Source: Acaudatibacter sp035532115 | GTDB lineage: Bacteria > Pseudomonadota > Alphaproteobacteria > Caulobacterales > Caulobacteraceae | DNA length: 64,000 bases | Reading direction: 5' to 3' | Assembly: GCA_035532115.1 (NCBI GenBank) | Contig: DATKRO010000087.1 | Coordinates: 1 to 64,000 of the forward strand | Shown here: in pieces, positions 1 to 8,958 of the stretch | How the letters are laid out: every line of letters starts with the position of its first letter | Numbering within the stretch: position 1 is the stretch's first letter | Position numbers and translations under genes: made by a program | Notes under the pieces: generated by a model | Seen by the model: only the letters and a program-made list of their open reading frames with translations | Told to the model about the DNA's origin: nothing | Databases searched by the model: none

Positions 1-1075
1 GGTGGCTGGCGCCGCGCGCGAGCGCGAGCGCGGAACTCGACCACGACTCGCCGTCGGCGAGACAGGCCAGCACCGCGCCATGTTCGCCCTCGACCGGCCG
101 CGCCAGCACGACGACTTCGCTCGCGCCGCGCGGGGCGAGCGCGAAGCCCCGCCTCGTGGCGCCGACGCGGGCGAGCGGACGCAGCAGCCTGCGGAGCCGC
201 CCGATCTCGACCCGCAGCCGCGCGCGGTGGGATTCGTCGGCGTGCCTGGCGCCGAAGGCGCGGGCGAGCAGCAAGTCCCTGGGCGCGTCGCCGGGCCAGG
301 CCTCGGCGAGGGCGCGCGCCAGCGCGAACAGCACCGGGCGCCGCGCGAGCGGCACGAGGGCGTCGCGCTGGCGCACGAGATTGCGGCAGGCGTCGAAGAC
401 CAGCGCCTTCGACGCGAGCAGCGCCTCGACATCCTCCAGCAGGAGAGGGCGCTCCTCGCCGCGTGCGATCCGCCGCGCCGCCGGCGTATCGAGGACGGCG
501 AGCGCCCGCTCGACCTCCGCCGCGAGCGCCGGAATGCGCGCCCAGCGCGCCGCTTCCTCGGCGCGCGCGAGCGCCGCCTGCGCCGCCCGGGCGCGGACCC
601 GCCGCATCGCGATCCCGGCGACGGCGAGTTCGTGCATGGCGCGCAGAGCCGGCGTGAGCGCCCGGACGTCGAGCTGTGCAAGCGCCTGCTCGGCTTCGTC
701 GAGGCGCCCGATCAGGAGCAGGCGTCGGGCCACGAGGCCGCGCGCGTGGGCGCCGTTGGCCCGGTCGCCATGCGCTTCCAGCGTCGCCGACGCCGCGGCG
801 AGGGCCTTCGCCGGCCAGCCGAGGTCGCGCGAGGCGAGCGCGACCTCGGCCTCGGCGACCACGCATCTGGCGCGCGCCACGGCCTCCCTCGGACCGAAGC
901 CGCGCACCGCGCGCCGCAGCAGCGCCCTGGCCCGGTCGAGGTCGCCGAGCTGGGCCATGGCGATGCCGCGAAGCGCCAGCGCCGGCGCGTCTTCGCGCAG
1001 CGCCACCCGGTTGAGGGCGCCCAGCGGATCGCCGATCTCGAGCGCCCGAGCCGCCGCCGTGATCAGCGAGTCCAT
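1..1075 (-). CDS. TPR / winged-helix transcriptional regulator (3' end outside window)
   Basis: Reading the minus strand from ATG at 1075 gives an open frame that runs off the left edge after 358 codons, so the C-terminus is missing. The protein opens MDSLITAAARALEIGDPLGA and has an Ala/Leu/Arg-rich helical N-terminal half (about residues 1-190) that resembles tetratricopeptide repeats. A C-terminal region (about 215-320) with RARLRVEIGRLRRLLRPLAR followed by a TRRGFALAP wing resembles an OmpR-type winged helix. Similar regulators are commonly found beside DUF899 genes in alphaproteobacteria (recollection). It is divergent from the DUF899 gene, with an 86-bp shared upstream region, so it probably controls that gene (inference). 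The large plus-strand frames over this stretch are Arg-rich shadows. Confidence 0.75.
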   Translation of the reverse strand, partial: MDSLITAAARALEIGDPLGALNRVALREDAPALALRGIAMAQLGDLDRARALLRRAVRGFGPREAVARARCVVAEAEVALASRDLGWPAKALAAASATLEAHGDRANGAHARGLVARRLLLIGRLDEAEQALAQLDVRALTPALRAMHELAVAGIAMRRVRARAAQAALARAEEAARWARIPALAAEVERALAVLDTPAARRIARGEERPLLLEDVEALLASKALVFDACRNLVRQRDALVPLARRPVLFALARALAEAWPGDAPRDLLLARAFGARHADESHRARLRVEIGRLRRLLRPLARVGATRRGFALAPRGASEVVVLARPVEGEHGAVLACLADGESWSSSALALARGASH

Positions 1076-1161
1076 CGCAATCGCGTCACACTTGTAACTC
1101 CCAGGCGCTCCGGCGCCGATCCTAGTCTGCGCCACCACCGACCAGACCAGGGAGAAGGACG
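1076..1161. promoter_or_regulatory. Divergent intergenic region with small inverted repeat
   Basis: This is the only non-coding stretch between the minus-strand regulator and the DUF899 gene, so promoters for both must lie here or inside the genes. A perfect 5-bp inverted repeat with a 4-bp loop (GGCGC TCCG GCGCC, 1104-1117) could be an operator. A GGGAGAAGG Shine-Dalgarno sits just before the ATG at 1162. No clear -35/-10 pair is visible. Confidence 0.35.
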
Positions 1162-1932
1162 ATGATCACACACGAGACCGGAACGCGCGAACAGTGGCTG
1201 AGCGCGCGGCTCGAGCTGCTCGACGCGGAAAAGGCGCTGACGCGGCAAAGCGATGAACTGGCGCGGCGGCGCCAGGACCTGCCCTGGGTCCGCGTGGACA
1301 AGGAGTACCGGTTCGAGACCGACGCGGGGGAAGCTTCGCTGGCGGACCTGTTCCGCGGGCGCTCGCAGCTGCTCGTCTATCACTTCATGTTCGGGCCGGA
1401 CTACGAGGCGGGCTGCTTTTCCTGCTCGGCGATCGCCGATGGCTTCAACGGCGTCGCCGTGCACCTCGCCAACCACGACGTGATGCTCTGGGCGGCGTCG
1501 CGCGCCCCGCTCGTCAAGCTGACGGCGTTCAGGCAGCGGATGGGCTGGAGCTTTCCCTGGGCCTCCTCGCAGGGCGGCGACTTCAACTACGACTTCAACG
1601 TCTCCATCACCGAAGACCAGCAGCGCAGCGGCGGCGCCGAGTACAACTACCGCCGCGGCGGCCCCCCGGTGACCGAAGCGACGCTTTCGCCCGGCGTGAT
1701 CGAGAGCGCGGCGAGAACCGGCGCGCCGCCGATCGCCTTCGTCCGCGAACGGCCGGGCCTCAGCGCCTTCGTCCTCGAGGGCGGCGCCGTCTATCATACC
1801 TACTCGACCTATGCCCGCGGGCTGGACGGGCTCTGGGGCATGTATCAATGGCTCGACCGCGCCCCGAAAGGGCGCAACGAGAAGGGGGCCTGGTGGCGCC
1901 ACCACGACCGCTACGAAGAGGCGGCGCGATGA
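1162..1932 (+). CDS. DUF899 family thioredoxin-like protein
   Basis: 256 aa. It matches the DUF899 (AhpC/TSA-like) family: the motif YHFMFGPDYEAGCFSCSAIA at about residues 73-92 holds a CxxC pair (C85, C88), and the C-terminal YHTYSTYARGLDGLWGMYQW is typical of the family. The fold is thioredoxin-like and the usual annotation is a predicted dithiol-disulfide oxidoreductase; no substrate is established for the family. There is no signal peptide, so it is cytosolic. The start is well supported by AGGGAGAAGG 4-5 bases upstream. Its stop overlaps the next start as ATGA, so the small membrane protein is translationally coupled to it. Confidence 0.9.
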   Translation: MITHETGTREQWLSARLELLDAEKALTRQSDELARRRQDLPWVRVDKEYRFETDAGEASLADLFRGRSQLLVYHFMFGPDYEAGCFSCSAIADGFNGVAVHLANHDVMLWAASRAPLVKLTAFRQRMGWSFPWASSQGGDFNYDFNVSITEDQQRSGGAEYNYRRGGPPVTEATLSPGVIESAARTGAPPIAFVRERPGLSAFVLEGGAVYHTYSTYARGLDGLWGMYQWLDRAPKGRNEKGAWWRHHDRYEEAAR

Positions 1933-2180
1933 CGGCCGCCGCAAACCCGGCGGGGCGCCGCAGCCACGCGGCGGCGCCCGGCTGGGCCGGCTGGCTCGGC
2001 CTCGCCGCCGCGCCGGCCCTCGTCGTGATGGCGCTGCTGACCTCGTTGCCAGGCGCCGGCGCGGAGATGGCGTGCTCGGCCGGGCACGGCGCATCGCCGC
2101 TGAGCGGCATGGCCCCGATGTACCTGCTGATGAGCGCAATCCATTCGACGCCTTGGCTCAGGCTGATCTTGCGCCGATAA
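1929..2180 (+). CDS. Small membrane protein coupled to DUF899 gene
   Basis: 83 aa, starting at ATG 1929 inside the stop region of the DUF899 gene (ATGA overlap). It has one clear hydrophobic segment (GWLGLAAAPALVVMALLTSL, about residues 20-39) and a second amphipathic hydrophobic stretch (MAPMYLLMSAIHSTPWLRLIL) near the C-terminus. A pair of short tracts between them (AEMACSAGHG) carries a Cys and a His. I recognise no named family. The operon position suggests a membrane partner for, or co-regulated gene with, the DUF899 protein (inference). Confidence 0.65.
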   Translation: MTAAANPAGRRSHAAAPGWAGWLGLAAAPALVVMALLTSLPGAGAEMACSAGHGASPLSGMAPMYLLMSAIHSTPWLRLILRR

Positions 2181-2208
2181 GGCGCCATCCTGCGGCGAGG
2201 AGGCTTTC

Positions 2209-3438
2209 ATGATGAGGTTCGTCTGGGCCGCGGTCGCGGCGGCGCTGCTGGCCGGGGTCCCGGCGGCGCGGAGCCAGGTTCCGCTGCACCCCGGCACGCC
2301 GGGCATCCTCCAGTGGACCGCGGCGCAGCAGAGGGCCTGGTATCCGGCCATGCAGACGGTCTACCGGATGGCCACGATCCGGCGCGGCGACTACGTGCGA
2401 CCGCTGCCCAGGGCGGCGCGACGGATCGACCCCACCTGGACCCACGCCGGGCGGACCTGGACCATCGGCGCCTACATGAAGGCCTACGACGTCTCCGGCC
2501 TGCTCGTGCTCCAGGACGGCAAGGTCCTGCTCGAGCGCTACGGCCTGGGGCGCAAGCCCGCCGATCGCTGGACTTCGTTCTCGGTGGCCAAGTCGGTGAC
2601 CTCGACGCTCATCGGCGCCGCCATCGAGGACGGCTACATCAAGAGCCTGGACGATCCGGTCACCCGCTACATCCCGCGGCTGAAGGGTTCGGCCTACGAC
2701 GGCGTGACCGTGCGCCAGCTGCTGACGATGACCTCGGGCGTGAAGTGGAACGAGAACTACACCGATCCGAACTCCGACGTCGCGCGGGCCGGGACCAGGA
2801 TCCTCCAGCCCGGCGTCGACCCCATCGTCAGCTACATGCGCCGCCTGCCGCGCGCCTACGCGCCGGGGACCCGGTGGGTCTACAAGACCGGCGAGACCGA
2901 TCTGGCCGGCATCCTCGTCTCCAACGCCACCGGCAAGAGCCTCTCGGAGTATGCTTCCGAGAAGATCTGGCGACCCTTCGGCATGGAGCGGAACGCCCTC
3001 TGGATGCTCGACCTCGGCGGCCACGAGCGCGGCGGCTGCTGCATCTCCATGACGCTGCGCGATTACGGCCGCTTCGGCCTCTTCATGCTGGACGGCGGGT
3101 TGGCGCGCGGCCGGCGGATCCTGCCGAAATGGTGGGTGGCCCAGGCGACCTCGCCGCAGGCCGGCGCCGGAGCGCCGCCGCCGGGATATGGCTACTTCTG
3201 GTGGATGGAGCCGCACGGCTACGCCGCCGAGGGCATCTTCGGCCAGGCCGTCGTGATCTATCCGAAGGACCGGCTCGTCGTGGTGTTCAACTCCGCATGG
3301 CCGCAGGCGGACGCCGACGCGCTGTGGGCGGCGCAGAGCGCCTGCGCCGAGGCCATCCGGGCCGCCGCGGCGAAGGTTCCGAGTCGCGGCGGCCGCGCCA
3401 AGGCGGCTTCCGTGTCGGCCGCCGCGTCGGGGGCGTGA
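2209..3438 (+). CDS. Secreted serine hydrolase, beta-lactamase / penicillin-binding protein-like fold
   Basis: 409 aa. An N-terminal signal peptide (hydrophobic to about residue 20, cleavage near AARSQ) sends it to the periplasm. The active-site SxxK is visible as S125-V-A-K128, and the second motif Tyr is Y225 (YKTGET, where many class C enzymes have YxN). The C-terminal GYGYFWWM and YPKDRLVVVFNSAW segments are typical of the class C beta-lactamase-related hydrolase family. The family contains esterases, peptidases and amidases, so the substrate cannot be named and I would not call it a resistance gene. An AGGAGG lies 8 bases upstream; start ATG 2209 or the adjacent 2212. It overlaps the next gene by GTGA. 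Confidence 0.85.
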   Translation: MMRFVWAAVAAALLAGVPAARSQVPLHPGTPGILQWTAAQQRAWYPAMQTVYRMATIRRGDYVRPLPRAARRIDPTWTHAGRTWTIGAYMKAYDVSGLLVLQDGKVLLERYGLGRKPADRWTSFSVAKSVTSTLIGAAIEDGYIKSLDDPVTRYIPRLKGSAYDGVTVRQLLTMTSGVKWNENYTDPNSDVARAGTRILQPGVDPIVSYMRRLPRAYAPGTRWVYKTGETDLAGILVSNATGKSLSEYASEKIWRPFGMERNALWMLDLGGHERGGCCISMTLRDYGRFGLFMLDGGLARGRRILPKWWVAQATSPQAGAGAPPPGYGYFWWMEPHGYAAEGIFGQAVVIYPKDRLVVVFNSAWPQADADALWAAQSACAEAIRAAAAKVPSRGGRAKAASVSAAASGA

Positions 3439-4145
3439 GCGGGCTCGGCGAGCGCAAACGGACGGCCGTCGAGGCCGTCGCCCGGCGCTTCTGCGCGACC
3501 TGGGAAGCGGCCCCGGGTGGTTCGCCGGACGCCTATCTGAGCATAGCGGCAGGACGGATCGCCGTCGAGGTCGCCGCGATCGAGTCGAGAGTCGAGGGGC
3601 GCGACGTCGCGAAGCCTCGCCTGCGCTTCGACAAGGTCGCGGTGGGATTGGTCGGACGCCTGCGCGCCGCTCTGTCGCAGGCCGTCGCAGACGGCGAGGC
3701 GGTGGTGCTGACCGTCACGGCCCCGATCAGGTCGCCGGCGAAGACGGCTGCCGCGCTCGAGGGCCTGATCCGGGACCTGCTCGCGCGCCGGTCCGCACCG
3801 GCGGACGCCGAGGCGACGATCTGCGGAAATCGCATCCGGGTCCGCCTCGTTAGGGGCGTTCCGAGACGAGCGCCCAAGCTGATCGGCTTCGTGCACAATC
3901 GCGAGTCGGATCCGGACGCTCTGGTGCGCCTCGCGCAATCGCTGCTCCAGGCCGTGGGCGCGGCGACCGAGAGGCGCCCGCCGCAGGGCTTCACCGGCGA
4001 GCGATGGCTCGTCCTCGCCGGCGACGATGGACCTGCGCGGGTCGAGGCCGCACGTTGCGTCTGTTCCCAGCTTGCCGCCGCGACGCAGTTCAGCGCCATT
4101 CTGATGGTCCTCGCCGACGGGCGGGTCGAGACCCTCGGCGAGTGA
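3435..4145 (+). CDS. Hypothetical protein
   Basis: 236 aa from GTG 3435, which overlaps the hydrolase stop as GTGA. Predicted soluble, no signal peptide or membrane segment. Alternating hydrophobic strands (KVAVGLVGRLRAAL, VVLTVTAPIR, RWLVLAGDDG, SAILMVLADGRVETL) suggest an alpha/beta protein. Codon use is like the neighbours and the third position is GC-rich, supporting real coding. I do not recognise a family. The tight overlap with the serine hydrolase implies co-expression, but the function is unknown. Confidence 0.65.
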   Translation: MSGLGERKRTAVEAVARRFCATWEAAPGGSPDAYLSIAAGRIAVEVAAIESRVEGRDVAKPRLRFDKVAVGLVGRLRAALSQAVADGEAVVLTVTAPIRSPAKTAAALEGLIRDLLARRSAPADAEATICGNRIRVRLVRGVPRRAPKLIGFVHNRESDPDALVRLAQSLLQAVGAATERRPPQGFTGERWLVLAGDDGPARVEAARCVCSQLAAATQFSAILMVLADGRVETLGE

Positions 4146-4247
4146 CCGCCCGGACCTTCCGGCAGTCCCGATTCAGTGCGAGAACCTCGGCGGGCGATGC
4201 CGTAGCACCCGGCTCGTCGCAACCTCGGTGCGTGGAGCTGCGGGCGC

Positions 4248-4922
4248 TTGAAAGTCCTGATCGTCGAGGACGAGCGCAAGACCGCCGCCTATCTGAAGCG
4301 CGGCCTGGAGGAGAACGGCTTCGTCGCCGACGTGGCCGACAACGGCGAGGATGGCGCCCACGTGGCTCAGGCGGGCTGCTATGATCTGATCATCCTCGAC
4401 GTCATGCTGCCCGGACAGGACGGCTGGAGCGTCATCGCCGGACTGCGGCGGCGCCAGATCGCCACGCCGGTGCTGTTCCTGAGCGCGCGCGATGCGGTCC
4501 ATGATCGCGTCAGGGGACTGGAGCTCGGCGCCGACGACTATCTGGTCAAACCCTTCGCCTTCGCCGAGCTGCTGGCGCGGGCAAGGACGATTCTGCGGCG
4601 CGGGCCGGCGCGGCAGCCGGCGGTGCTGAACGCCGCCGATCTGGAGCTCGATCTGCATCGGCGCCGCGCGACGCGAGCCGGGCGCGCGCTCGATCTTACG
4701 CCCAAGGAATTTCAGCTGCTGTCGCTGCTGCTGCGCCGGGCCGGCGAGGTCCTGTCGCGGACGCTGATCGCAGAACAGGTCTGGGACATCAATTTCGAGA
4801 GCGACTCCAACGTCGTCGAGGTTCACATGCGCCGGCTGCGCGCCAAGGTGGACGAGCCGTTCGCGCGCCGGCTCATCCATACCGTGCGTGGCTTCGGCTA
4901 CGTCCTCGAGCCGCGCGCCTGA
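4248..4922 (+). CDS. OmpR-family response regulator, heavy-metal efflux type
   Basis: 224 aa, most likely from TTG 4248 (GTGGAG lies about 9 bases upstream and the receiver domain begins at once with MKVLIVEDE). The receiver domain has the phosphoacceptor D51 (LDVML), T/S at position 79 and K101 (YLVKPF). The C-terminal winged helix ends with the usual DEPFARRLIHTVRGFGYVL. The sequence resembles CusR/CopR/CzcR regulators. It is followed after one base by a sensor kinase and then by a tripartite efflux set, so it probably activates that operon on metal stress (inference). There is no metal-specific residue signature that would name the metal. Confidence 0.9.
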   Translation: MKVLIVEDERKTAAYLKRGLEENGFVADVADNGEDGAHVAQAGCYDLIILDVMLPGQDGWSVIAGLRRRQIATPVLFLSARDAVHDRVRGLELGADDYLVKPFAFAELLARARTILRRGPARQPAVLNAADLELDLHRRRATRAGRALDLTPKEFQLLSLLLRRAGEVLSRTLIAEQVWDINFESDSNVVEVHMRRLRAKVDEPFARRLIHTVRGFGYVLEPRA

Positions 4923-4923
4923 C

Positions 4924-6360
4924 ATGGCGCGGCGGCGATCCGCGTCGATCGCGCTGCGCATGACCCTCTGGTACGCGCTCTCGGCCTTCGTCACGGTCGC
5001 GCTCGCCACCGGGCTGCTCTACTGGGTGCTGGTGGGCAGCATGTATCGGGAAGATCTGCGCGACCTCGCCGACAATCTGAACAATGCAGAGCTGCTGCTG
5101 CCGTTGTCTTCGCCGAGGACCGGCTTCGCCGCTTCGCACCAGCAGCTTCCCTCCTGGTCTCCATCGCACCAGCCGGAGATCTATCTGCGCGTGCTCGACG
5201 GGGCGGGCCGAACCCTGACCGAGACGCCCGGGATGGCGAGGAAGCTGGCGCCGCCGAGCCCGTCCGAGCTCGCCGCCGTCGGCGCGGCGGCGGGGGAGCG
5301 GCGCGACGTCGTCACGCCGTCCGGCGAACCGTTTCTCAGCCTGGTGGTGCGCGCGCCAGGGCGCGGCGCCGACGCGCCGGCGCGCTTCATGCAGGTGGCG
5401 ATGGACCGTGGCCACGACCAATACCTCCTGGCCCGATACCGCGGGCGCCTGTGGCTGGTGCTGGGCGTGGCGCTGCTGTCGTGCTCGCTCGTGGGCTATC
5501 TGATCGCCCGCGCCGGCATGCGTCCGATCGAGACCGTCGGCCGCACCGCCGCGCGCATCCGGGCGACGACCCTGCATGAACGCATCGACACCGGCGGATT
5601 GCCCGCCGAACTGGACGAGCTGGCGGGATCGTTCAACGGCATGCTCGACCGGCTCGAACAGTCTTTCCGGCACGTCTCGCAGTTCTCCGACGACGTCGCC
5701 CATGAGCTGCGCACGCCGGTGGGCAACCTGCGTGGCGAGATCGAGGTGGCGCTCAGCCGGCCACGATCGGGCAAGGCCTATCGCGACGTGCTCGAGTCGT
5801 GCCTCGAGGAATGCGCGCGCCTCTCGAACCTGATCGGCACGCTGCTGTTCCTGGCCAGATCCGAAACCTCGGCCCAATCGCTGCGGCGCGAGAGCATCGA
5901 TGTCGGCCGGGAACTGGAGAAGGTGGGGGCCTATTACGGAGCGCTCGCCGAGGAGGCGGGGATCGACCTCGCCGTGCGCCCCGCAAAGGGCGTGCGCGCC
6001 GAACTCGATCGCATCCTGTTCCAGCAGGCGATCGGCAATCTGGTCTCCAACGCGATCGCTCACACCCCTGCGGGAGGACTGGTCAGCCTGGCCGCGCACG
6101 CCGATCGCGACGCACTCACCGTCAGCGTCAGCGACACCGGCTGCGGCATCGGCGCGGAACACCTGCCGCGGGTGTTCGAGCGCTTCTATCGCGTCGACAG
6201 CGCGCGCGGTTCCAGCGCCAACGTCGGGCTCGGCCTCGCCGTGGTCAAAAGCATCGTCGCACGCCATGGCGGGCGCATCGAGCTGGCGAGCCAGGTCGGG
6301 CGCGGCACGAAGGTCACGCTGACGCTCCCGGCTCGATCCGGCGCAGCGGCGTCCGCATGA
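4924..6360 (+). CDS. Sensor histidine kinase, CusS-like
   Basis: 478 aa from ATG 4924, one base after the regulator stop. Two membrane helices (about 16-38 and 175-196) flank a periplasmic domain of about 135 residues. Then come a HAMP domain, the H-box with H260 (DDVAHELRTP) and a HATPase domain with N-box (GNLVSNAIAH), DTGCGIG and GLGLAVVKS. The periplasmic part has His residues (H72, H82, H164) that could bind metal, but this is not diagnostic. It is the cognate kinase for the upstream regulator and should sense periplasmic metal or envelope stress. Confidence 0.9.
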   Translation: MARRRSASIALRMTLWYALSAFVTVALATGLLYWVLVGSMYREDLRDLADNLNNAELLLPLSSPRTGFAASHQQLPSWSPSHQPEIYLRVLDGAGRTLTETPGMARKLAPPSPSELAAVGAAAGERRDVVTPSGEPFLSLVVRAPGRGADAPARFMQVAMDRGHDQYLLARYRGRLWLVLGVALLSCSLVGYLIARAGMRPIETVGRTAARIRATTLHERIDTGGLPAELDELAGSFNGMLDRLEQSFRHVSQFSDDVAHELRTPVGNLRGEIEVALSRPRSGKAYRDVLESCLEECARLSNLIGTLLFLARSETSAQSLRRESIDVGRELEKVGAYYGALAEEAGIDLAVRPAKGVRAELDRILFQQAIGNLVSNAIAHTPAGGLVSLAAHADRDALTVSVSDTGCGIGAEHLPRVFERFYRVDSARGSSANVGLGLAVVKSIVARHGGRIELASQVGRGTKVTLTLPARSGAAASA

Positions 6361-6441
6361 CGATTTCGTCATCCTGGCGTCAGCGTTGCGTCAGGCCGCA
6401 GGCCTATCGTCGCCCGTCCGCAACGGCGTGCCGGGATCATC

Positions 6442-7881
6442 ATGCGCCATCCGCGCAGGTTCATCATTGCCGTGTGGCTGGCGGCGCCGCTCCTGGGCTG
6501 CGCCAGCTATCGTCCCGCGCCCATCGCCCCGGCGGCCAACGCGGCCGCCATCGACTCGAGGTCGCTCGAGGATCCGCGGCTGCTCAGGTTCGTCGCGGCG
6601 GCGGGATCATCCGCGGCGCCGACGGCGACGGTCCGTAGCGCCGGAGCGACGTGGGATCTGAGCACGCTGACCTTGGCCGCGCTCTATTTCCACCCCACCT
6701 TGGACATCGCCCGTTCGAAGCTCGCCGAAGCCCACGCCGCCGTCGTGACCGCCGCGGCGATCCCCAATCCATCGCTGAGCCTGGGAGAGCTGAGCTACGA
6801 TGCGAGCCTCGCCACGCCGTCGCCCTGGACGGTCGGCCCGGCGATCAGGTTCATCGTCGAGGCCTTCGGCAAGCGGGCGGCGCGCGTCGCCCAGGCGCGT
6901 CGACTGGTCGAGGCCGCGCGCGAGGATCTGGCGACCGCGTCCTGGCAGGTGCGCGGCGCCGTGCGCGCCTCGCTGATCGATCTCTGGTCGGCGCGCGAGA
7001 CCGTCGCGCTGCTGCGCAGCAGACGCGGATTTCAGGACCAGCTCGTGACCCTGCTGCAGCGGCGCCTCGCCGCCGGCGACGCCTCGGCGCTCGAGATCGC
7101 GCGTGCGCGCATCGGCCTGGACCAGCTCGGCCTCGCCCTCGGCGAGGCCGAGCGCCGGCGCGCCCAGGCTCGCGGCCAGCTTGCCGCATCGATCGGCGTT
7201 CCGCTCGCCGCGCTGGACGAGGTCCGGCTGTCGTTCGCCGCGGTGGAGCATCCGAGGCCGCCCGACGCGGCCGAAGTCGCCATGCTGCGCCGTCGCGCCC
7301 TGGTCCGCCGAAGCGACGTGCAGTCGCGTCTGGCCGACTACGCCGCGGCGCAATCGGCCCTGAAGCTCCAGATCGCCGGCCAGTATCCGGACATCATGCT
7401 CACCGCCGGCTACATCTTCGACCGGGGGCAGAACAAATACCTGCTCTCCCCCGCGGCCGATCTGCCGATCTTCAATCAGGGCCAGGGGCCGATCGCCGAG
7501 GCCATGGCGCGGCGGCAGGAAGCGGCGGCGCGCTTCACGGCGCTTCAGAGCCGGGTCATCGGCGAGGTCGACGCCGCCGCGGCGAGCTACGGCGCCGCGA
7601 GCCGGGCGGCCGGGGCCGCCGAGGCGCTGGCGGTCGCCGAGGACGATCGGGAGCGCCGCATCGAGCGCTCCTTCCAGGCGGGCGGGATCGACCGTCCGAC
7701 CCTGTTGGCCGCAAGGATCGAGCGGAGCGTCGCCGAGCAGTCGCGGCTGGCCGCGGTGGTCCAGCAACGTCAGGCGCTCGGGGCCTTGGAGGATGCGCTT
7801 CAGCATCCGTTCTTCGGGCAGGACGTGGCGGCGAGCCTCCTGCAGACCAGCCCGCGTCCGCCCACGGAGCTCACCCCATGA
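6442..7881 (+). CDS. TolC/CzcC-type outer-membrane efflux lipoprotein
   Basis: 479 aa. A lipobox (AAPLLGC, C20) marks it as an outer-membrane lipoprotein. Two related helical coiled-coil halves with Ala/Arg-rich heptads (about residues 80-270 and 285-460) are typical of the outer membrane efflux protein family. It is the first gene after the two-component system and overlaps the adaptor gene by ATGA. It should form the outer-membrane duct of the efflux pump encoded by the next two genes. The 81-bp gap after the kinase gene may hold a regulated promoter. Confidence 0.85.
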   Translation: MRHPRRFIIAVWLAAPLLGCASYRPAPIAPAANAAAIDSRSLEDPRLLRFVAAAGSSAAPTATVRSAGATWDLSTLTLAALYFHPTLDIARSKLAEAHAAVVTAAAIPNPSLSLGELSYDASLATPSPWTVGPAIRFIVEAFGKRAARVAQARRLVEAAREDLATASWQVRGAVRASLIDLWSARETVALLRSRRGFQDQLVTLLQRRLAAGDASALEIARARIGLDQLGLALGEAERRRAQARGQLAASIGVPLAALDEVRLSFAAVEHPRPPDAAEVAMLRRRALVRRSDVQSRLADYAAAQSALKLQIAGQYPDIMLTAGYIFDRGQNKYLLSPAADLPIFNQGQGPIAEAMARRQEAAARFTALQSRVIGEVDAAAASYGAASRAAGAAEALAVAEDDRERRIERSFQAGGIDRPTLLAARIERSVAEQSRLAAVVQQRQALGALEDALQHPFFGQDVAASLLQTSPRPPTELTP

Positions 7882-8957
7882 CGCTGCAATCGGGGCGGCC
7901 CCGAGGTCGGCGCCCCCTCGTCGCCGCCCTCGCCCTGGCGGCGCTGGCCGCCGGCCTGATCCTGGCGCTGCATGGCCTGGCGACGCCGAGCCGGGCCCGC
8001 GACGCCGACGAGGCGAAAGCCGCGGCCGCGGCGGCGCCCCGCGTCAGCGTGCGCGACGGGGTCGTCACCCTCGAGCTGGATGCGGCGGCCCAGCGGGCGG
8101 GCGCCATCGAAACGGCGGTTCCGGCGGCGGCGCCCGCCCGGCAGATCGTCACCGCCTATGGCGCCATCCTCGATGCGGCCCCGCTCGCCGATCTCCAGGG
8201 TCGCTATCTGCAGGCGAAGGCCCAGTTGCAGATCGCCCGCGCGAAGTTCGCCGTGTCGCGCGCCGCGGCCGCGCGCGCCAGGACCCTCTATGCGGCCGGG
8301 CAGGATGTCTCCCAGGCCCAGCTGCAGAGCGCCGAGGGCGCCGCCGCCGTGGACGAAGCCGCGCTCGCCGCCGGCCGCGCCGTCCTGGCGACGGTGATCG
8401 CCGGCGCCCGGCAGGCCTGGGGTCCTGTCCTCGCCCAGGCGCTGATCGCCGGCGCGCCTCTCGCCGAAGATCTGGTCGAGCGCCGCACCTTGCTGGTGCA
8501 GCTGAGCCTCTCGCCCGGCGCCGCGCTCGCCGCGCCGCCGCGGAGCGCCAGCGCCGTCGTCGGCGGCGCGAGGCGGGCGCCGCTCGCCTTCGTCTCCCCC
8601 GCGGCCATCGCCGACCCGGCGATCCAGGGGACGAGCTATTTCTACGAGACGCCGGCGAGGCCAGGCATCCTGCCGGGGCTGGGCGTGCAGGCCTCGCTGC
8701 CAGCGCCGATGGCTGCCCAGGGCGTCGTGGCGCCGCAGTCGGCCGTGGTCTGGCTGCAAGGCAAGGCCTGGATCTACCTGCGCACCGGGCCCGACGTCTT
8801 CGTCCGGCGCGAGATCGCCCCGGATCTGCCGGGTCCGGGAGGCGGCTACATCGTCACCGGCCTTCCGCCGGGCGTCGAGATGGTCGTGTCGGGGGCGCAG
8901 ATTCTGCTCTCCGAGGAATTCCGCGCCCAGGGCGGGGCCGGCGACGACGAGGACTAG
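7878..8957 (+). CDS. Periplasmic adaptor (membrane fusion) subunit of RND efflux pump
   Basis: 359 aa from ATG 7878, coupled to the preceding gene by ATGA. The N-terminal hydrophobic segment (about 14-32) is a signal anchor. It has a helical hairpin (about 110-165; YLQAKAQLQIARAKFAVSRA) between lipoyl/barrel halves, and a C-terminal domain with VVAPQSAVVWLQGKAWIYL that is typical of CzcB/CusB adaptors. No His/Met-rich metal-binding N-terminus as in CusB is seen. It links the inner-membrane transporter to the outer-membrane duct. Confidence 0.82.
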   Translation: MTLQSGRPRGRRPLVAALALAALAAGLILALHGLATPSRARDADEAKAAAAAAPRVSVRDGVVTLELDAAAQRAGAIETAVPAAAPARQIVTAYGAILDAAPLADLQGRYLQAKAQLQIARAKFAVSRAAAARARTLYAAGQDVSQAQLQSAEGAAAVDEAALAAGRAVLATVIAGARQAWGPVLAQALIAGAPLAEDLVERRTLLVQLSLSPGAALAAPPRSASAVVGGARRAPLAFVSPAAIADPAIQGTSYFYETPARPGILPGLGVQASLPAPMAAQGVVAPQSAVVWLQGKAWIYLRTGPDVFVRREIAPDLPGPGGGYIVTGLPPGVEMVVSGAQILLSEEFRAQGGAGDDED

Positions 8958-8958
8958 C

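Noticed and set aside
2..1165. Long plus-strand reading frames over the first kilobase
   Set aside because: They are Arg/Ala/Ser-rich, resemble no family, and lie opposite a convincing minus-strand regulator with good codon structure.
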